Shown: positions 7,957-17,183 of the stretch, piece after piece
How positions within the stretch are numbered: position 1 is the stretch's first letter
Layout of the letters: each line of letters opens with the position of its first letter
Source: Candidatus Achromatium palustre
Lineage (GTDB): Bacteria > Pseudomonadota > Gammaproteobacteria > Chromatiales > Chromatiaceae
NCBI GenBank assembly: GCA_001044195.1
Contig: LFCU01000084.1
Span: 1 to 37,246 of the forward strand
DNA: 37,246 nucleotides
Direction: 5' to 3'
Translations under genes and position numbers: made by a program
Notes under the pieces: model-generated
Database searches by the model: none
What the model was told of the DNA's origin: nothing
Seen by the model: only the letters and a program-made list of their open reading frames with translations

Positions 7957-8074
7957 ATTTTATCGTTACTGGATTGATAGAGGGTTTCGGATAATGTCTT
8001 ATAATAAAATACTTAAGTCAAAACATTGGACTGAACCAGCCCCCGTGTTCGTTACAAACGATTAAATCATAGAT
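7957..8074. other. breakpoint region with GGACTGAACCAG repeat
   Basis: Sequence beyond the metY remnant that does not match metY. It contains GGACTGAACCAG (8028-8039), the same motif as the element end at 7091-7103 and in the same orientation. The remnant and nuclease gene are therefore flanked by direct copies. Confidence 0.5.
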
Positions 8075-8608
8075 CTATAATGGATCTATACTAGTTAAGT
8101 TTTCAAGCATTGAACATAATTCTTGAAGTGCGTAATGAACGGCTTGCTGGCGTATTAACTTACGATTACCAGTAAAATGCTGACATTCTGTGTGTATTTT
8201 ATGTTTTGGCAAATACCAAGCAAGCCATACTGTACCTACTGGCTTATCTGGTGTACCACCCGTAGGACCTGCAATGCCACTTACAGCTATAGCAACATTA
8301 GCGTTACTATGAATTATAGCACCTTGGGCCATTGCCGATACAGTGGCAGCACTTACTGCTCCATGCTGTTCTAAAGTATTGTTAGGAACTCCAAGTAAGC
8401 TATGTTTTGCAGTATTGCTATAGGTCACAAAGCCATATTCTAGCCAAGCACTACTGCCTGGAATATCTGTAAGGGATTTAGCAATCCAACCACCAGTACA
8501 AGATTCGGCTACAGTCAGCTTCCAGCCAAATTTAAGTAATCTTTGTCCTATAGCATAAGCCAGTTCTGCAATGGGTGGTTCATTGTGATTCGTGCTTGGT
8601 TTATTCAT
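8075..8608 (-). CDS. pncC: nicotinamide-nucleotide amidase (CinA C-terminal family)
   Basis: 177 residues, the stand-alone CinA-C domain. Deamidates NMN to nicotinate mononucleotide in NAD recycling. Motifs: LTVAESCTGG (31-40, with nucleophile S36), WLEYGFVTYSNTAKHSLLGV, HGAVSAATV, and AVSGIAGPTGGTPDKPVGTV. Length agrees with the family (about 160-170). It lies 42 bp downstream of glnD on the same strand; the gap contains a 17-bp tandem repeat (ATTTATGCTCTGAGTTT near 8619-8652). Start ATG at 8608. Confidence 0.93.
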   Translation of the reverse strand: MNKPSTNHNEPPIAELAYAIGQRLLKFGWKLTVAESCTGGWIAKSLTDIPGSSAWLEYGFVTYSNTAKHSLLGVPNNTLEQHGAVSAATVSAMAQGAIIHSNANVAIAVSGIAGPTGGTPDKPVGTVWLAWYLPKHKIHTECQHFTGNRKLIRQQAVHYALQELCSMLENLTSIDPL

Positions 8609-8650
8609 GCTTATGATTATTTATGCTCTGAGTTTATTTATGCTCTGAGT

Positions 8651-11338
8651 TCATTCATGTTTAATATTAAGTTGCTGTAAAATTTGCTGCCGTAAACATT
8701 CCAGTTTTTCAGTATCTGTAATAGGCTGATTTTCAGTATTAGTGATAAAAAAGATGTCTTCTACCTCAGCACCAAGTGTAGCTATTTTAGCGTTGTGTAA
8801 CCGAATACCACAGGTCCCAAATACCTGCCCCACTTCTGCTAAAAGACCTGGACGATCCATCGTCACTAAGCGCAATAAAGTTTTGGCCTTAGCTATATCT
8901 TGGGAGAATCGAATCTTAGTTTTAGTAGCAAAAAATTTATTTTGATATGGGATATGCCAAGATAACTTAGGTTGAGGGCCTTCTTTATAGCATAGTCCTT
9001 GTTTTAAGGTACTAATAATAGCGTTTTGACGTTCTATATCCGTTACGGTAGTACCATTTTGTTCTAACACTAGGTATAGATTTATAACTCGATTATCATG
9101 ATTAGTGATAAGACGTGCATCCATGATGTTAAGCCCAAGCTGAGATAACAAAGCTGTAGACCAAGCAAATAATCCATCCTTATCTGTTGTGTATAGAAAG
9201 ATTTGGGTACATCCCCGTTCGGTTTCTGGTCGAATTGCTACTTTAGGAAATTGATCTTCAGTAGTCTCTAACATGATGCGAGTTTGCCAAGCCATCTCAG
9301 CTGGAGAATTACTTAAACAAAAATCATTGCTTAGACGTTTCCATAGTCTTTTGCATTTTGTAGGGTTTATATTTTGAAGACTCAATAAGCGTAGGGCTTC
9401 AAGACGTTTTTGTTCTAAAATATCTTCTTGAGCTTGCGGATTATCTAAACCCCGCTGTAGAGCTTGGCGAGTGTTATGGTAGAGATCTTTAAGTAACGTA
9501 TCTTTCCAAGCATTCCAACGCGCTGGATTAGTGGCACGGATGTCAGCAAGGGTAAGTAGATATAAATAATCGAGGCGATTGAGATCGCCTATTTGGGCTG
9601 CGAATGCTTGAATTTCGGCAATATCACTGGTATCCTTACGTTGTGCGGTCATAGACATAAGAAGATGTCGATTTACTAGCCAACTAACTAAACGGCTGTC
9701 ATAATCGCTAAGACTATGGTGGCGGCAGAAGATCAGGGCTTCTTGTGCTCCAAGTACTGAATGATCACCGCCACGCCCTTTGGCAATATCATGAAACAGT
9801 GCTGCAATATAAAGTAATTCTAGTTTGGGAATAGTCTGTACAATGGCACTAGCTAATGGAAATTCGCTTGCGTAACGGGGGATTGTTAGACGATGCAAAT
9901 TGCGCAATACAAATAGGGTATGGGCATCTACAGTATAGACATGAAAGAGATCATATTGCATTCGGCCTACAATGTCTTTGAATGCTGGAATATAAGCAGC
10001 CAGTACTCCATAATTATTCATGCGTGGTAGCTGCATATCCTGATCATCCGTTTTGCGTAGTATTTCCATAAACAGGCTACGTGCTCTTATATCTTGCCGC
10101 ATAGCAGCATCAATACGCCATAAGTTGGTGCGAATTTGTCGAATAGTACTGGCGCGTACTCCTTCAAGGTTAGGATAGATTTGCAACAGTAAAAATATTT
10201 CCAGCATGGCATACGGGTAATATTCAAAAACTTTTTCATTAGTGGTTTCTAAGTAGCCATTGCGAACCTGAAAGCGACTGTTGATAGGGATTATTTCTGT
10301 TACTGGATTTTTGAGAAGAATAGCCTCTTGAAATAGTTGCATTAGCATTTCGTTTAAGCGATTAAGTTCCGTTACGGTGCGGTAGTAACGCTGCATGAAT
10401 TGTTCTACTGCTAGGTTGGTACCATCGTCTTTATACCCAAAGTGCTCTGCTAATGTAAGCTGGTATGCAAATAGAAGACGGTCTTCGCAACGATCTGCAC
10501 TATGGTGTAGTACATAGCGTATTTGCCATAAAAAAGTTTGGCCATCCATGAGAGTGCGATATTCGGAATCAGTTAAGAAATTTCTTTGTACTAAATCATA
10601 TAATGTGCGAGTATCAAAATGTCTGCGGCATACCCAACCGATGTTATGGATGTCTCTTAAACCTCCAGGGTTTTCTTTGATGTTGGGTTCCAGATTATAA
10701 GCTGTATTGCCAAAGCGTTGCCAGCGGGCTTTTTGCTCTTGCCATTTCGCGGCAAAAAAGACTGTACTTGGCCAGATCTGATCTGGTGCCGTAGCACGTT
10801 GCATTTCTTGGTATAGGCTATAAGCTCCGCTTAAAAATCGTGCTTCTAATAGGTTAGTAATTACGGTAATATCTTTACAGGCCCAATGTATGGTTTCTGC
10901 AACTGTACGCACACTATGTCCCAATTTGAAGCGTAGATCAAATAGAAATGTGATCAAATTTGTGAGTGCTTCGGTAATTTTATGGTCTTCAGATGCAACT
11001 TTATCTAATAATATTAAAATATCTATGTCTGATCCTGGATGTAGCTCGCCACGTCCATAGCCACCTACGGCTATTAAGGCGCAATTGGCTTCTGTTGGTA
11101 TGTAGAGTTGCCAAGCGCGGCGTAATATTTCGTCTACTAGTTTGGTATAAGCTGCTATTATGTCACTTACTGAAGCACCATTATCGAAGCTGGCATGGAG
11201 GTGAGTACGGCTTTCTTGTAAAAATTCCCGAAAGATTAGTTGTGGGGATCCTCCAGAAGCCATGCGACTATCTAATGTTGTTAAATCTGGAGCAAACTCA
11301 AGTATTGAGTGATTTGTAGTTTGAGACATTGGAATCAA
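8651..11338 (-). CDS. glnD: bifunctional uridylyltransferase/uridylyl-removing enzyme (PII regulator)
   Basis: 895 residues; senses glutamine and adds or removes UMP on PII proteins, setting nitrogen assimilation. Domains in order: nucleotidyltransferase with GGYGRGELHPGSDIDI (92-107, metal Asp 104 and 106); PII-uridylyltransferase helical region with ENPGGLRDIHN (222-232); HD hydrolase domain (HVYTVDAHT at 466-474, HD pair H516-D517, then GRGGDHS); two C-terminal ACT domains (about 715-785 and 820-890, the second beginning LLRLVTMDRPGLLAEVGQVF). Follows map on the same strand as in E. coli. The start could equally be Met4 (MSQTTNH). Confidence 0.97.
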   Translation of the reverse strand: MIPMSQTTNHSILEFAPDLTTLDSRMASGGSPQLIFREFLQESRTHLHASFDNGASVSDIIAAYTKLVDEILRRAWQLYIPTEANCALIAVGGYGRGELHPGSDIDILILLDKVASEDHKITEALTNLITFLFDLRFKLGHSVRTVAETIHWACKDITVITNLLEARFLSGAYSLYQEMQRATAPDQIWPSTVFFAAKWQEQKARWQRFGNTAYNLEPNIKENPGGLRDIHNIGWVCRRHFDTRTLYDLVQRNFLTDSEYRTLMDGQTFLWQIRYVLHHSADRCEDRLLFAYQLTLAEHFGYKDDGTNLAVEQFMQRYYRTVTELNRLNEMLMQLFQEAILLKNPVTEIIPINSRFQVRNGYLETTNEKVFEYYPYAMLEIFLLLQIYPNLEGVRASTIRQIRTNLWRIDAAMRQDIRARSLFMEILRKTDDQDMQLPRMNNYGVLAAYIPAFKDIVGRMQYDLFHVYTVDAHTLFVLRNLHRLTIPRYASEFPLASAIVQTIPKLELLYIAALFHDIAKGRGGDHSVLGAQEALIFCRHHSLSDYDSRLVSWLVNRHLLMSMTAQRKDTSDIAEIQAFAAQIGDLNRLDYLYLLTLADIRATNPARWNAWKDTLLKDLYHNTRQALQRGLDNPQAQEDILEQKRLEALRLLSLQNINPTKCKRLWKRLSNDFCLSNSPAEMAWQTRIMLETTEDQFPKVAIRPETERGCTQIFLYTTDKDGLFAWSTALLSQLGLNIMDARLITNHDNRVINLYLVLEQNGTTVTDIERQNAIISTLKQGLCYKEGPQPKLSWHIPYQNKFFATKTKIRFSQDIAKAKTLLRLVTMDRPGLLAEVGQVFGTCGIRLHNAKIATLGAEVEDIFFITNTENQPITDTEKLECLRQQILQQLNIKHE

Positions 11339-11462
11339 CCTATCAGCACTAATGTATTAGTATTAAAAACTATAATTATTAGCCTATTAAACTATAATTA
11401 TTAGTCTATTTAAGTATTAATATAGTATTAACTTAATTAACTTATGAGTAATATTGTAAATA

Positions 11463-12266
11463 CTAACTGGCCTGTGCTAAAGGTGACTGTTGTTCTCTTT
11501 CTTCAGTACTCAAAGTCAAAACTTCATGTCCATCATTAGTAACCAGTATAGTATGCTCCCACTGCGCCGACAAACCTCGATCTTTAGTAACCACAGTCCA
11601 ACCATCAGGAAGCGTCTTCACATAACGACTCCCAGAATTAACTATAGGTTCTACGGTAAAACACATACCAGCACGCAAGACAATGCTACTTTGAGGGTTT
11701 TTAGGAATACCATAATGTAATATTTGTGGTTCCTCATGAAACTGCCGCCCAATACCGTGACCACAATATTCTCGTACTACAGAAAATCGATAGGATTCAA
11801 CATGTTTTTGAATTGCAAGCCCAACATCACCTAATGTAGCTCCAGGACGAATTTTATCAATCCCTAAAAACATCGCTTCCCTAGTAACTGCTACTAGTCT
11901 TTGGGCAAGAACTGAGGGTTCACCTACAATAAACATTCTGCTAGTATCACCATGATAGCCATTTTTTATGATAGTTACATCTATGTTAAGAATATCACCA
12001 CGTTTTAGAGTTTTTTTGCCAGGGACACCATGGCATACTTGTTGATTTATGGAAGTGCATATAGATTTGGGATAACCTTTATAATGTAGTGGAGCAGGTA
12101 TGGCCCGTTGTACTTTGACAATATGGTTATGGCAAATTCGATCTAATTCTCCTGTAGTAACTCCAGGTTTTATATGTGGGGCTACTACTTCAAGGACTTC
12201 TGCAGCAAGGCGACCTGCTACTCGCATTTTTTTGATTTCAGCGGGATTTTTGATTGATATACTCAT
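11463..12266 (-). CDS. map: methionine aminopeptidase type I
   Basis: 267 residues; removes the initiator Met from new proteins. All five metal ligands are visible: D96 and D107 (ILNIDVTIIKNGYHGDTSR), H170 (CGHGIGRQFHEEP), E206 (FTVEPI) and E237 (WEHTI). Substrate-binding H79 (VCHGVPG) and H177 are also present. Length matches type I enzymes (about 264). Divergent from rpsB and upstream of glnD, the classical proteobacterial arrangement. Start MSISIKNPAEIKKMRVAGRLAAE agrees with the family. Confidence 0.97.
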   Translation of the reverse strand: MSISIKNPAEIKKMRVAGRLAAEVLEVVAPHIKPGVTTGELDRICHNHIVKVQRAIPAPLHYKGYPKSICTSINQQVCHGVPGKKTLKRGDILNIDVTIIKNGYHGDTSRMFIVGEPSVLAQRLVAVTREAMFLGIDKIRPGATLGDVGLAIQKHVESYRFSVVREYCGHGIGRQFHEEPQILHYGIPKNPQSSIVLRAGMCFTVEPIVNSGSRYVKTLPDGWTVVTKDRGLSAQWEHTILVTNDGHEVLTLSTEEREQQSPLAQAS

Positions 12267-12637
12267 TAGGATTTAAATATTAAATACAATTTCTTTTAAA
12301 TTTGAAGATAAGGCGATTATAAATGAAACAAGATCGCATCGTTGCCATAGCATAAGAATCTTAAAGAAAATTATAAAGCAATATAACCAAATTTAAGTTA
12401 CGTTCAAAAAAAAATAATAGCAATTATTGTAGATTAAAATTGTGTTGATTAAATAGATTGTGATATATATATGATATATGGCTTAATCATATAGACTAAT
12501 TTTTTTTAATATTTCACATATATACCGACACAAAACGTAGGGTGCCTTAATTACCTTTAAATATTAAAGTGAATACCTGTTAAAAAGGTTACGTTTTGGG
12601 GCATATAGAGGCAAAACCCAAGAGGATTTATTACTTC
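12267..12637. other. map-rpsB divergent intergenic region and rpsB leader
   Basis: 371 bp holding the divergent promoters of map and rpsB. It contains a fragment CACAAAACGTAGGGTGCC of the dispersed repeat (12531-12548) and the hairpin-rich end of the rpsB leader. No gene is seen. A TTG-initiated extension of rpsB (12596) is unlikely. Confidence 0.6.
12593..12626 (+). promoter_or_regulatory. rpsB leader hairpin with competing stems over the ribosome binding site
   Basis: GTTTTG (12593-12598) can pair with CAAAAC (12612-12617). TTGGG (12596-12600) can instead pair with CCCAA (12618-12622), next to the AAGAGGA ribosome binding site (12620-12626). The two stems are mutually exclusive. S2 is known to repress its own operon in E. 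coli; assigning this structure to that role is inference. Confidence 0.35.
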
Positions 12638-13369
12638 ATGAGTGCAGTATCCATGCGCCAAATGCTAGAAGCAGGCGTACATTTTGGTCATCAAACCAGG
12701 TATTGGAATCCAAAGATGCGCAACTACATCTTTGGACAACGCAATAAGATTCACATTATAAATTTAGAAAAAACTTTGCCCATGTTTAACGATGCTATGA
12801 ACTTTATGGGCAAATTAGCTAGTAATAACGGCAAAATTTTATTTGTTGGCACTAAGCGTTCCGCCAGAGATACCATCAAAGAAGAAGCCCTGCGCTGTAA
12901 CATGCCTTATGTGCATCACCGCTGGCTTGGTGGTATGCTAACCAATTTTAAAACCATTCGCCAATCTATTAAACGTCTTAAGGAACTTTCAGCCCAATTT
13001 GAAGATGGATCTATTGAACGGTTTTCTAAAAAAGAGGCTCTAGGACTACGTAGGGATTTAGATAAACTAGAATTAAGTCTAGGCGGCATTAAAGATATGA
13101 ATGGCGTTCCAGATGCTATGTTTGTAGTGGATGTAGGGCATGAAAAGATTGCTATTAGTGAGGCTCGCAAATTAGGCATTCCAATAATAGGTGTTGTTGA
13201 TACGAATAATGATCCCAAAGGATTAGATTATGTGATCCCTGGTAATGACGACTCAATCCGCGCCATTCAAATATATATTCAAGGGGCTTCTGCTGCTATT
13301 TTAGAAGGGAAAACGGTATCTATCCAAGCATCTGAAGGACGTGAAGACGAATTTGTAGAAGTTATATAG
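12638..13369 (+). CDS. rpsB: 30S ribosomal protein S2
   Basis: 243 residues of the small ribosomal subunit, needed to load S1. Family motifs: [20 protein letters not shown] at the start (as in E. coli [20 protein letters not shown]), [33 protein letters not shown], and [14 protein letters not shown] place the start at the ATG at 12638 rather than an in-frame TTG at 12596, because of the family N-terminus and the AAGAGGA ribosome binding site upstream. First gene of rpsB-tsf-pyrH-frr; the gap to tsf is enlarged to 324 bp by repeats. Confidence 0.97.
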   Translation: MSAVSMRQMLEAGVHFGHQTRYWNPKMRNYIFGQRNKIHIINLEKTLPMFNDAMNFMGKLASNNGKILFVGTKRSARDTIKEEALRCNMPYVHHRWLGGMLTNFKTIRQSIKRLKELSAQFEDGSIERFSKKEALGLRRDLDKLELSLGGIKDMNGVPDAMFVVDVGHEKIAISEARKLGIPIIGVVDTNNDPKGLDYVIPGNDDSIRAIQIYIQGASAAILEGKTVSIQASEGREDEFVEVI

Positions 13370-13693
13370 CTACCCTCACCACCAAGCTATATCGTAAGCC
13401 ATTGATCTGCGGTATAAGGAAACTTAGTGTTTTAAAGAAAGTGATAGGTAGTGAGATATTGCACACTACTATAATCGTAGGGTGTGCATCATAAATTCGT
13501 TTCTATTGTAGAACGGAAGAATCTCGCCATACTTGTTTGATATTATACATTATACCAATTTTCATAACTAACTATTTTTCCACGCTCTGCGTGGGAACGA
13601 TGTTTATGGTTCTGCGTAGGAACGATCCTAACGATTTTATGTTAAAATCGTTCCAGATTAAAAAATTTACAATTTTCCCAAAACGGAGTAAAT
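13370..13693. repeat. rpsB-tsf spacer with GTTCCCACGC-family repeats
   Basis: 324 bp without a gene. It holds a GTAGGGTGTGCATCA fragment (about 13478), a TATACCAATTTTCATAACTA segment shared with about 3740, a hairpin CCACGCTCTGCGTGG (about 13580-13595) and further degraded units (TCTGCGTAGGAACGATC, AAATCGTTCC) up to 13654. The tsf ribosome binding site GGAG is at 13684-13687. Confidence 0.7.
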
Positions 13694-14617
13694 ATGACAA
13701 TTTCTGCTGCACTAGTCAAGGAGTTACGTGATCGCACTGGTACAGGCATGATGGAATGCAAAAAAGCCTTAGTAGAAACTAAAGGCGACATAGATGCAGC
13801 TATTGAACTTATGCGCAAATTAGGTCAAGCCAAGGCTGCTAAAAAATCAAGCCGGATCGCGGCTGAAGGCGTAATTTGCCTCAAAAACAACCTAGATACC
13901 TCTACTATTGTCATGTTGGAGGTCAACAGCGAAACTGACTTTGTAGCCAAAGACGAAAATTTCCGAAATTTTGCAGAAGATGTAGCTAACTGTCTACTAA
14001 ATGGAAACGCAGAAACTATCGAAGCATTACTGGCAAAACCTCTAAATCCACCTGAGCCTAATACAGTACAACAAGCTTTAGAAGAATTAATCACCAAACT
14101 AGGCGAAAATCTAAAAGTACGCCGCTTCAAAAAAGTCCAAGCCCAAACTGGTATACTATTTAGTTATATTCATGGTACTCGCATTGGAGTTGTAGTAGAG
14201 GTAGAAGGTGGGGATGCCACTCTTGGTAGAGACTTGGCTATGCATATTGCAGCTAGTAATCCTACCTATATGACCAAAGAGGATGTCTCCCAAGAAGCTA
14301 TCGCAAAAGAACGCGAAATCGCTATGGCTCAAGCTAAAACTGAAGCGGAAAATGATCCTACAATTTCCAAAAAACCGCCCCATGTAATCCAAATGATTAG
14401 AGATAAAAAAGTCGAAGGTCGAGTTGGCAAGTTTATCAGCGAAGTTACATTAATGATGCAACCATTTGTCAAAGATCCTAAAATTACCGTAGGTGGATTG
14501 TTAAAACAGCATAATGCTAAGGTAATTCAGTTCCAGCGTTTAGAAGTAGGGGAGGGTATTGAGAAAAAAAAGGAAGATTTTGCTGCCGAAGTTGCAGCCC
14601 AAGCTGGTGGACTCTAA
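13694..14617 (+). CDS. tsf: elongation factor Ts
   Basis: 307 residues; exchanges GDP for GTP on EF-Tu. The UBA-like N-terminus (1-50: ALVKELRDRTGTGMMECKKAL) and the signature TDFVAKDENF (81-90, the loop that enters EF-Tu) are present. The core domain and a coiled-coil-like region follow, with a C-terminal module around LMMQPFVKDPKITVGGLL. Slightly longer than the E. coli protein (283). Start ATG 13694 after ACGGAGTAAAT. Confidence 0.97.
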   Translation: MTISAALVKELRDRTGTGMMECKKALVETKGDIDAAIELMRKLGQAKAAKKSSRIAAEGVICLKNNLDTSTIVMLEVNSETDFVAKDENFRNFAEDVANCLLNGNAETIEALLAKPLNPPEPNTVQQALEELITKLGENLKVRRFKKVQAQTGILFSYIHGTRIGVVVEVEGGDATLGRDLAMHIAASNPTYMTKEDVSQEAIAKEREIAMAQAKTEAENDPTISKKPPHVIQMIRDKKVEGRVGKFISEVTLMMQPFVKDPKITVGGLLKQHNAKVIQFQRLEVGEGIEKKKEDFAAEVAAQAGGL

Positions 14618-14821
14618 ACAGTAGGTGCGATTAGCCTTAGCGTAATCGCACATTTTGAATCGTTCCCACGCTCTGCGTGGGAATGCATCCTGGACGCTCT
14701 GCGTCTTGCATAGTATTGTAGGTGCGATTAGCCTAGCGTAATTGCACATTTTTATATCGCTCCCACGCTCTGCGTGGGAACGATCACAATGTGACAAAGT
14801 AGAATTAAAATTGAGGACAAA
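14618..14821. repeat. tsf-pyrH spacer: 97-bp tandem duplication of hairpin repeats
   Basis: Two copies of GTAGGTGCGATTAGCC, starting at 14621 and 14718 (97 bp apart), are each followed by a GTAATCGCACATTTT-type segment and a CCCACGCTCTGCGTGGGAA hairpin (14661-14684 and about 14759-14782). TGACAAAGTAGAA (14792-14804) is identical to the terminal inverted repeat of the mobile element at 21449-21520, so one end of a related element is present. Confidence 0.75.
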
Positions 14822-15535
14822 ATGCCCCAACTAAAATACAACAGAATCCTGCTAAAACTAAGTGGCGAAGCCTTAGCAGGGAATAACGGTTATGGCATTG
14901 ACCCAGACGTTTTAGGGCAACAAGCAGACAGCATTGCAGAACTATCTCATACTGGAGTCCAAATAGGTCTTGTAATTGGTGGTGGCAACATTTTTCGCGG
15001 TGCAAAATTAGCAAAAGTAGGCATAAACCATGTAACAGGTGACCACATGGGAATGTTGGCTACGGTTATAAATGCCCTATCTATGCAGGATGCTTTAGAA
15101 AACCGTAATCTTAAAACGCGAGTCATGTCCGCTATCCAAATCTCGCAAATTTGCGAAGACTATAGCCGAAGACGTGCAATTCGGGATTTAGAACAGGGCC
15201 GTGTAACCTTATTTGCCGCAGGTACTGGAAACCCATTCTTTACTACAGATTCAGCCGCAAGCCTCCGCGCTATTGAAATAGGTGCTAAATTACTAATTAA
15301 AGCTACCAATGTTGATGGAGTATACTCAACTAATCCGCATCAAGATAGTTCTGCAAAATTTTATCCCTCTTTAAGTTATGATCAGGCATTGCAAGAAAAC
15401 CTTGAAGTTATGGATGCGACTGCTTTAGTCTTATGTCGGGATCATAAATTACCGATTCGGATTTTGAATATTCGTAATTCTGGAGCACTAATGCGTCTTG
15501 TTTATGGTGCAGACATCGGTTCTTTAATACAATAA
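14822..15535 (+). CDS. pyrH: UMP kinase
   Basis: 237 residues, amino-acid-kinase fold; phosphorylates UMP to UDP for RNA, DNA and cell-wall precursors. Motifs: KLSGEAL (12-18), GGGNIFRG (53-60), [14 protein letters not shown], and the UMP-binding loop [10 protein letters not shown] (134-143), then [13 protein letters not shown]. Length is that of the bacterial family (about 240). Third gene of the conserved cluster; start ATG follows TTGAGGACAAA. Confidence 0.97.
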   Translation: MPQLKYNRILLKLSGEALAGNNGYGIDPDVLGQQADSIAELSHTGVQIGLVIGGGNIFRGAKLAKVGINHVTGDHMGMLATVINALSMQDALENRNLKTRVMSAIQISQICEDYSRRRAIRDLEQGRVTLFAAGTGNPFFTTDSAASLRAIEIGAKLLIKATNVDGVYSTNPHQDSSAKFYPSLSYDQALQENLEVMDATALVLCRDHKLPIRILNIRNSGALMRLVYGADIGSLIQ

Positions 15536-15562
15536 ATACAAGCATAAAATGGATAATGTATA

Positions 15563-15658
15563 TCACTCCCAAGCTCTACGTGGGAACGCATCCTGGATGC
15601 TCCAGCGTTTCAAGTTAAACGTTTCCATGCACAGAGGATGTAGGGTGCGCACCCCTAC
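15563..15658. repeat. GTTCCCACGC and GTAGGGTGCGC family repeats
   Basis: A degraded CACTCCCAAGCTCTACGTGG hairpin (15564-15583), a CGCATCCTGGATGCTC segment also seen at about 14683, and a GTAGGGTGCGCACCCCTAC palindrome (15640-15658), all between pyrH and the toxin-antitoxin remnant. Confidence 0.7.
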
Positions 15659-15711
15659 ATTTGCTACTTTGAAATAGTGCCTAAATGTTGTAACAAATAA
15701 CAATGTAAAAA

Positions 15712-15967
15712 ATGATTAATGCCATAAGTTATACCACAGCATATACTAACTTAGCCTAAACTATGGAACAAGTATGCAATCATCATAATCCAGTGATCAT
15801 TACTTGCGAACAAAAACCACCTGTAGTTATGATTTCCCCAGAAGACTTTCAAGCTATGGAAGAGACCACATATTTACTTCGTTCACCAGCCAATGCGCGA
15901 CATCTTTATAGAATCCATTGCAGAATTAGAAGCAGGCAATGGAATTGAACGTGAGTTGATTGAATGA
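15712..15967 (+). pseudogene. broken YefM-type antitoxin gene
   Basis: Reads MINAISYTTAYTNLA, then a TAA stop at 15757-15759 where the family has Lys, then TMEQVCNHHNPVIITCEQKP and the Phd/YefM core up to SPANAR. Near 15905-15915 one extra base shifts the frame; the other frame continues as ESIAELEAGNGIERELIE and stops at 15965-15967. There are thus two independent lesions: a nonsense codon and a frameshift. The stop overlaps the toxin start by ATGA, the normal coupling of such modules. It could only yield an N-terminally shortened, altered product from the Met at 15763. Confidence 0.88.
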
Positions 15968-16223
15968 AATTGACTTTTTCTAGTAAAGCTTGGGATAATT
16001 ATCTTTATTGGCAGAAAACTGACAAAGCAATATTAAAGCGTATCAATGCGTTAATTAAAGACATAAAAAGCAACCATACGAAGGTATTGAAAAACCTGAA
16101 CCTTTAAAACATGGATTATCTGGTTATTGGTTACGGCGTATTAATGATGAACATAGGATGGTATACAAAATTATGGAAGATCATATCTTTATTGCTCAAT
16201 TGCGATATCATTATAATTATTAA
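15964..16223 (+). pseudogene. broken YoeB-type toxin gene
   Basis: Starts MKLTFSSKAWDNYLYWQKTD, as in YoeB ribosome-dependent mRNA interferases. After about 38 codons (near 16075) the frame is lost and closes at a TAA in the CTTTAA at 16103-16108. The correct continuation is in another frame: YEGIEKPEPLKHGLSGYWLR, then RINDEHRMVYK and IAQLRYHYNY, ending at 16221-16223. The catalytic C-terminus is therefore uncoupled. With the antitoxin also broken, the module is dead. It sits between the essential genes pyrH and frr. Confidence 0.88.
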
Positions 16224-16484
16224 GCAATTATCTCGTAGATGCGGGGTATCGATTTTTATAGTAAAAATCAAGCAGAACAAACTAAATAGCCAGTAAAATT
16301 TAAGATGTGCCATGCATTATTGAAAAATTACCGTAAAATGAATAATATTAATCGTTCCCACGCAGACCCTAGGAACGATAAAAAGATTTAGAGATCGTAG
16401 CACAAAATGTGCTATCATAATAATCCTGTTAATCAAAAAAATCATGGTTCAAAAAAAATAAATACCAGCAGATAGAATCTAATT
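16224..16484. repeat. spacer before frr with a GTTCCCACGC unit
   Basis: 261 bp. A hairpin ATCGTTCC...GGAACGAT at 16351-16379, with CACGCAGACCCTA between the arms, belongs to the dispersed family. The rest is AT-rich without a visible feature and should contain the frr ribosome binding region. Confidence 0.6.
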
Positions 16485-17042
16485 ATGATTGAAGACATTA
16501 AACAAGATGCCAGTATACGCATGGGCAAATGCATTGCATCTCTCAAACAAGAAATGGCCAAAGTGCGTACGGGACGCGCCCATCCATCCCTACTTGACCA
16601 AGTACTAGTTAGCTATTATGGTAATGATGTACCAATTAAACAGGTTGCTAATATCAATACCGAAGATGGCCGCACCCTAACCGTAACCCCCTGGGAACGC
16701 AATATGGTAGCAGCCGTAGAAAAAGCTATCATAAATAGCAATTTAGGGCTTAACCCCAATTCAGCAGGCAATGTCATAAGAGTCCCGATGCCAGCCCTAA
16801 CCGAAGAACGCCGCCGTGATTTAGTCAAAGTAGTACGCCACGAAGCGGAACAATCCCGTATTGCCATTCGTAATGTACGGCGTGATGCTAACCATAATGC
16901 CAAAGAAATGGTCAAAGAAAAGATAATTTCTGAAGACGATGAAAGGCGTGCCACTGATGCTATCCAAAAACTTACAGATCAACACATCAAGGAAGTAGAC
17001 AAAGTATTACAAGAAAAGGAAAAAGATTTAATGGCCATTTGA
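16485..17042 (+). CDS. frr: ribosome recycling factor
   Basis: 185 residues; with EF-G splits the post-termination ribosome. Family features: [20 protein letters not shown] near the N-terminus, [31 protein letters not shown], then the long helical C-terminus [16 protein letters not shown] and ISEDDERRA...[16 protein letters not shown]. Length equals the E. coli protein (185). Fourth cluster gene, separated from pyrH by 950 bp of repeats and a toxin-antitoxin remnant, so it probably needs its own promoter. Confidence 0.97.
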   Translation: MIEDIKQDASIRMGKCIASLKQEMAKVRTGRAHPSLLDQVLVSYYGNDVPIKQVANINTEDGRTLTVTPWERNMVAAVEKAIINSNLGLNPNSAGNVIRVPMPALTEERRRDLVKVVRHEAEQSRIAIRNVRRDANHNAKEMVKEKIISEDDERRATDAIQKLTDQHIKEVDKVLQEKEKDLMAI

Positions 17043-17183
17043 CTATTCTTAATATCTATAATATCTATAAAAAATTTATGTAGATTTAAATGGTTCTAAA
17101 AAGCCTAAGCGTTAAATAGACTTTTAGATAGAGTTAAACAAAATTGAATTTTTATAGCACATTCGTCCGTTTTAGGATCTAAA

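Noticed and set aside
12596-12637. N-terminal extension of rpsB from TTG
   Set aside because: The family N-terminus begins at [10 protein letters not shown], and a good ribosome binding site precedes the ATG at 12638.
13537-13731. 64-codon frame across the tsf start
   Set aside because: Translates the dispersed hairpin repeats and overlaps tsf out of frame; no homology recognised.
16111-16296. 61-codon frame after the yoeB remnant
   Set aside because: It is an out-of-frame shadow of the true YoeB C-terminal frame.
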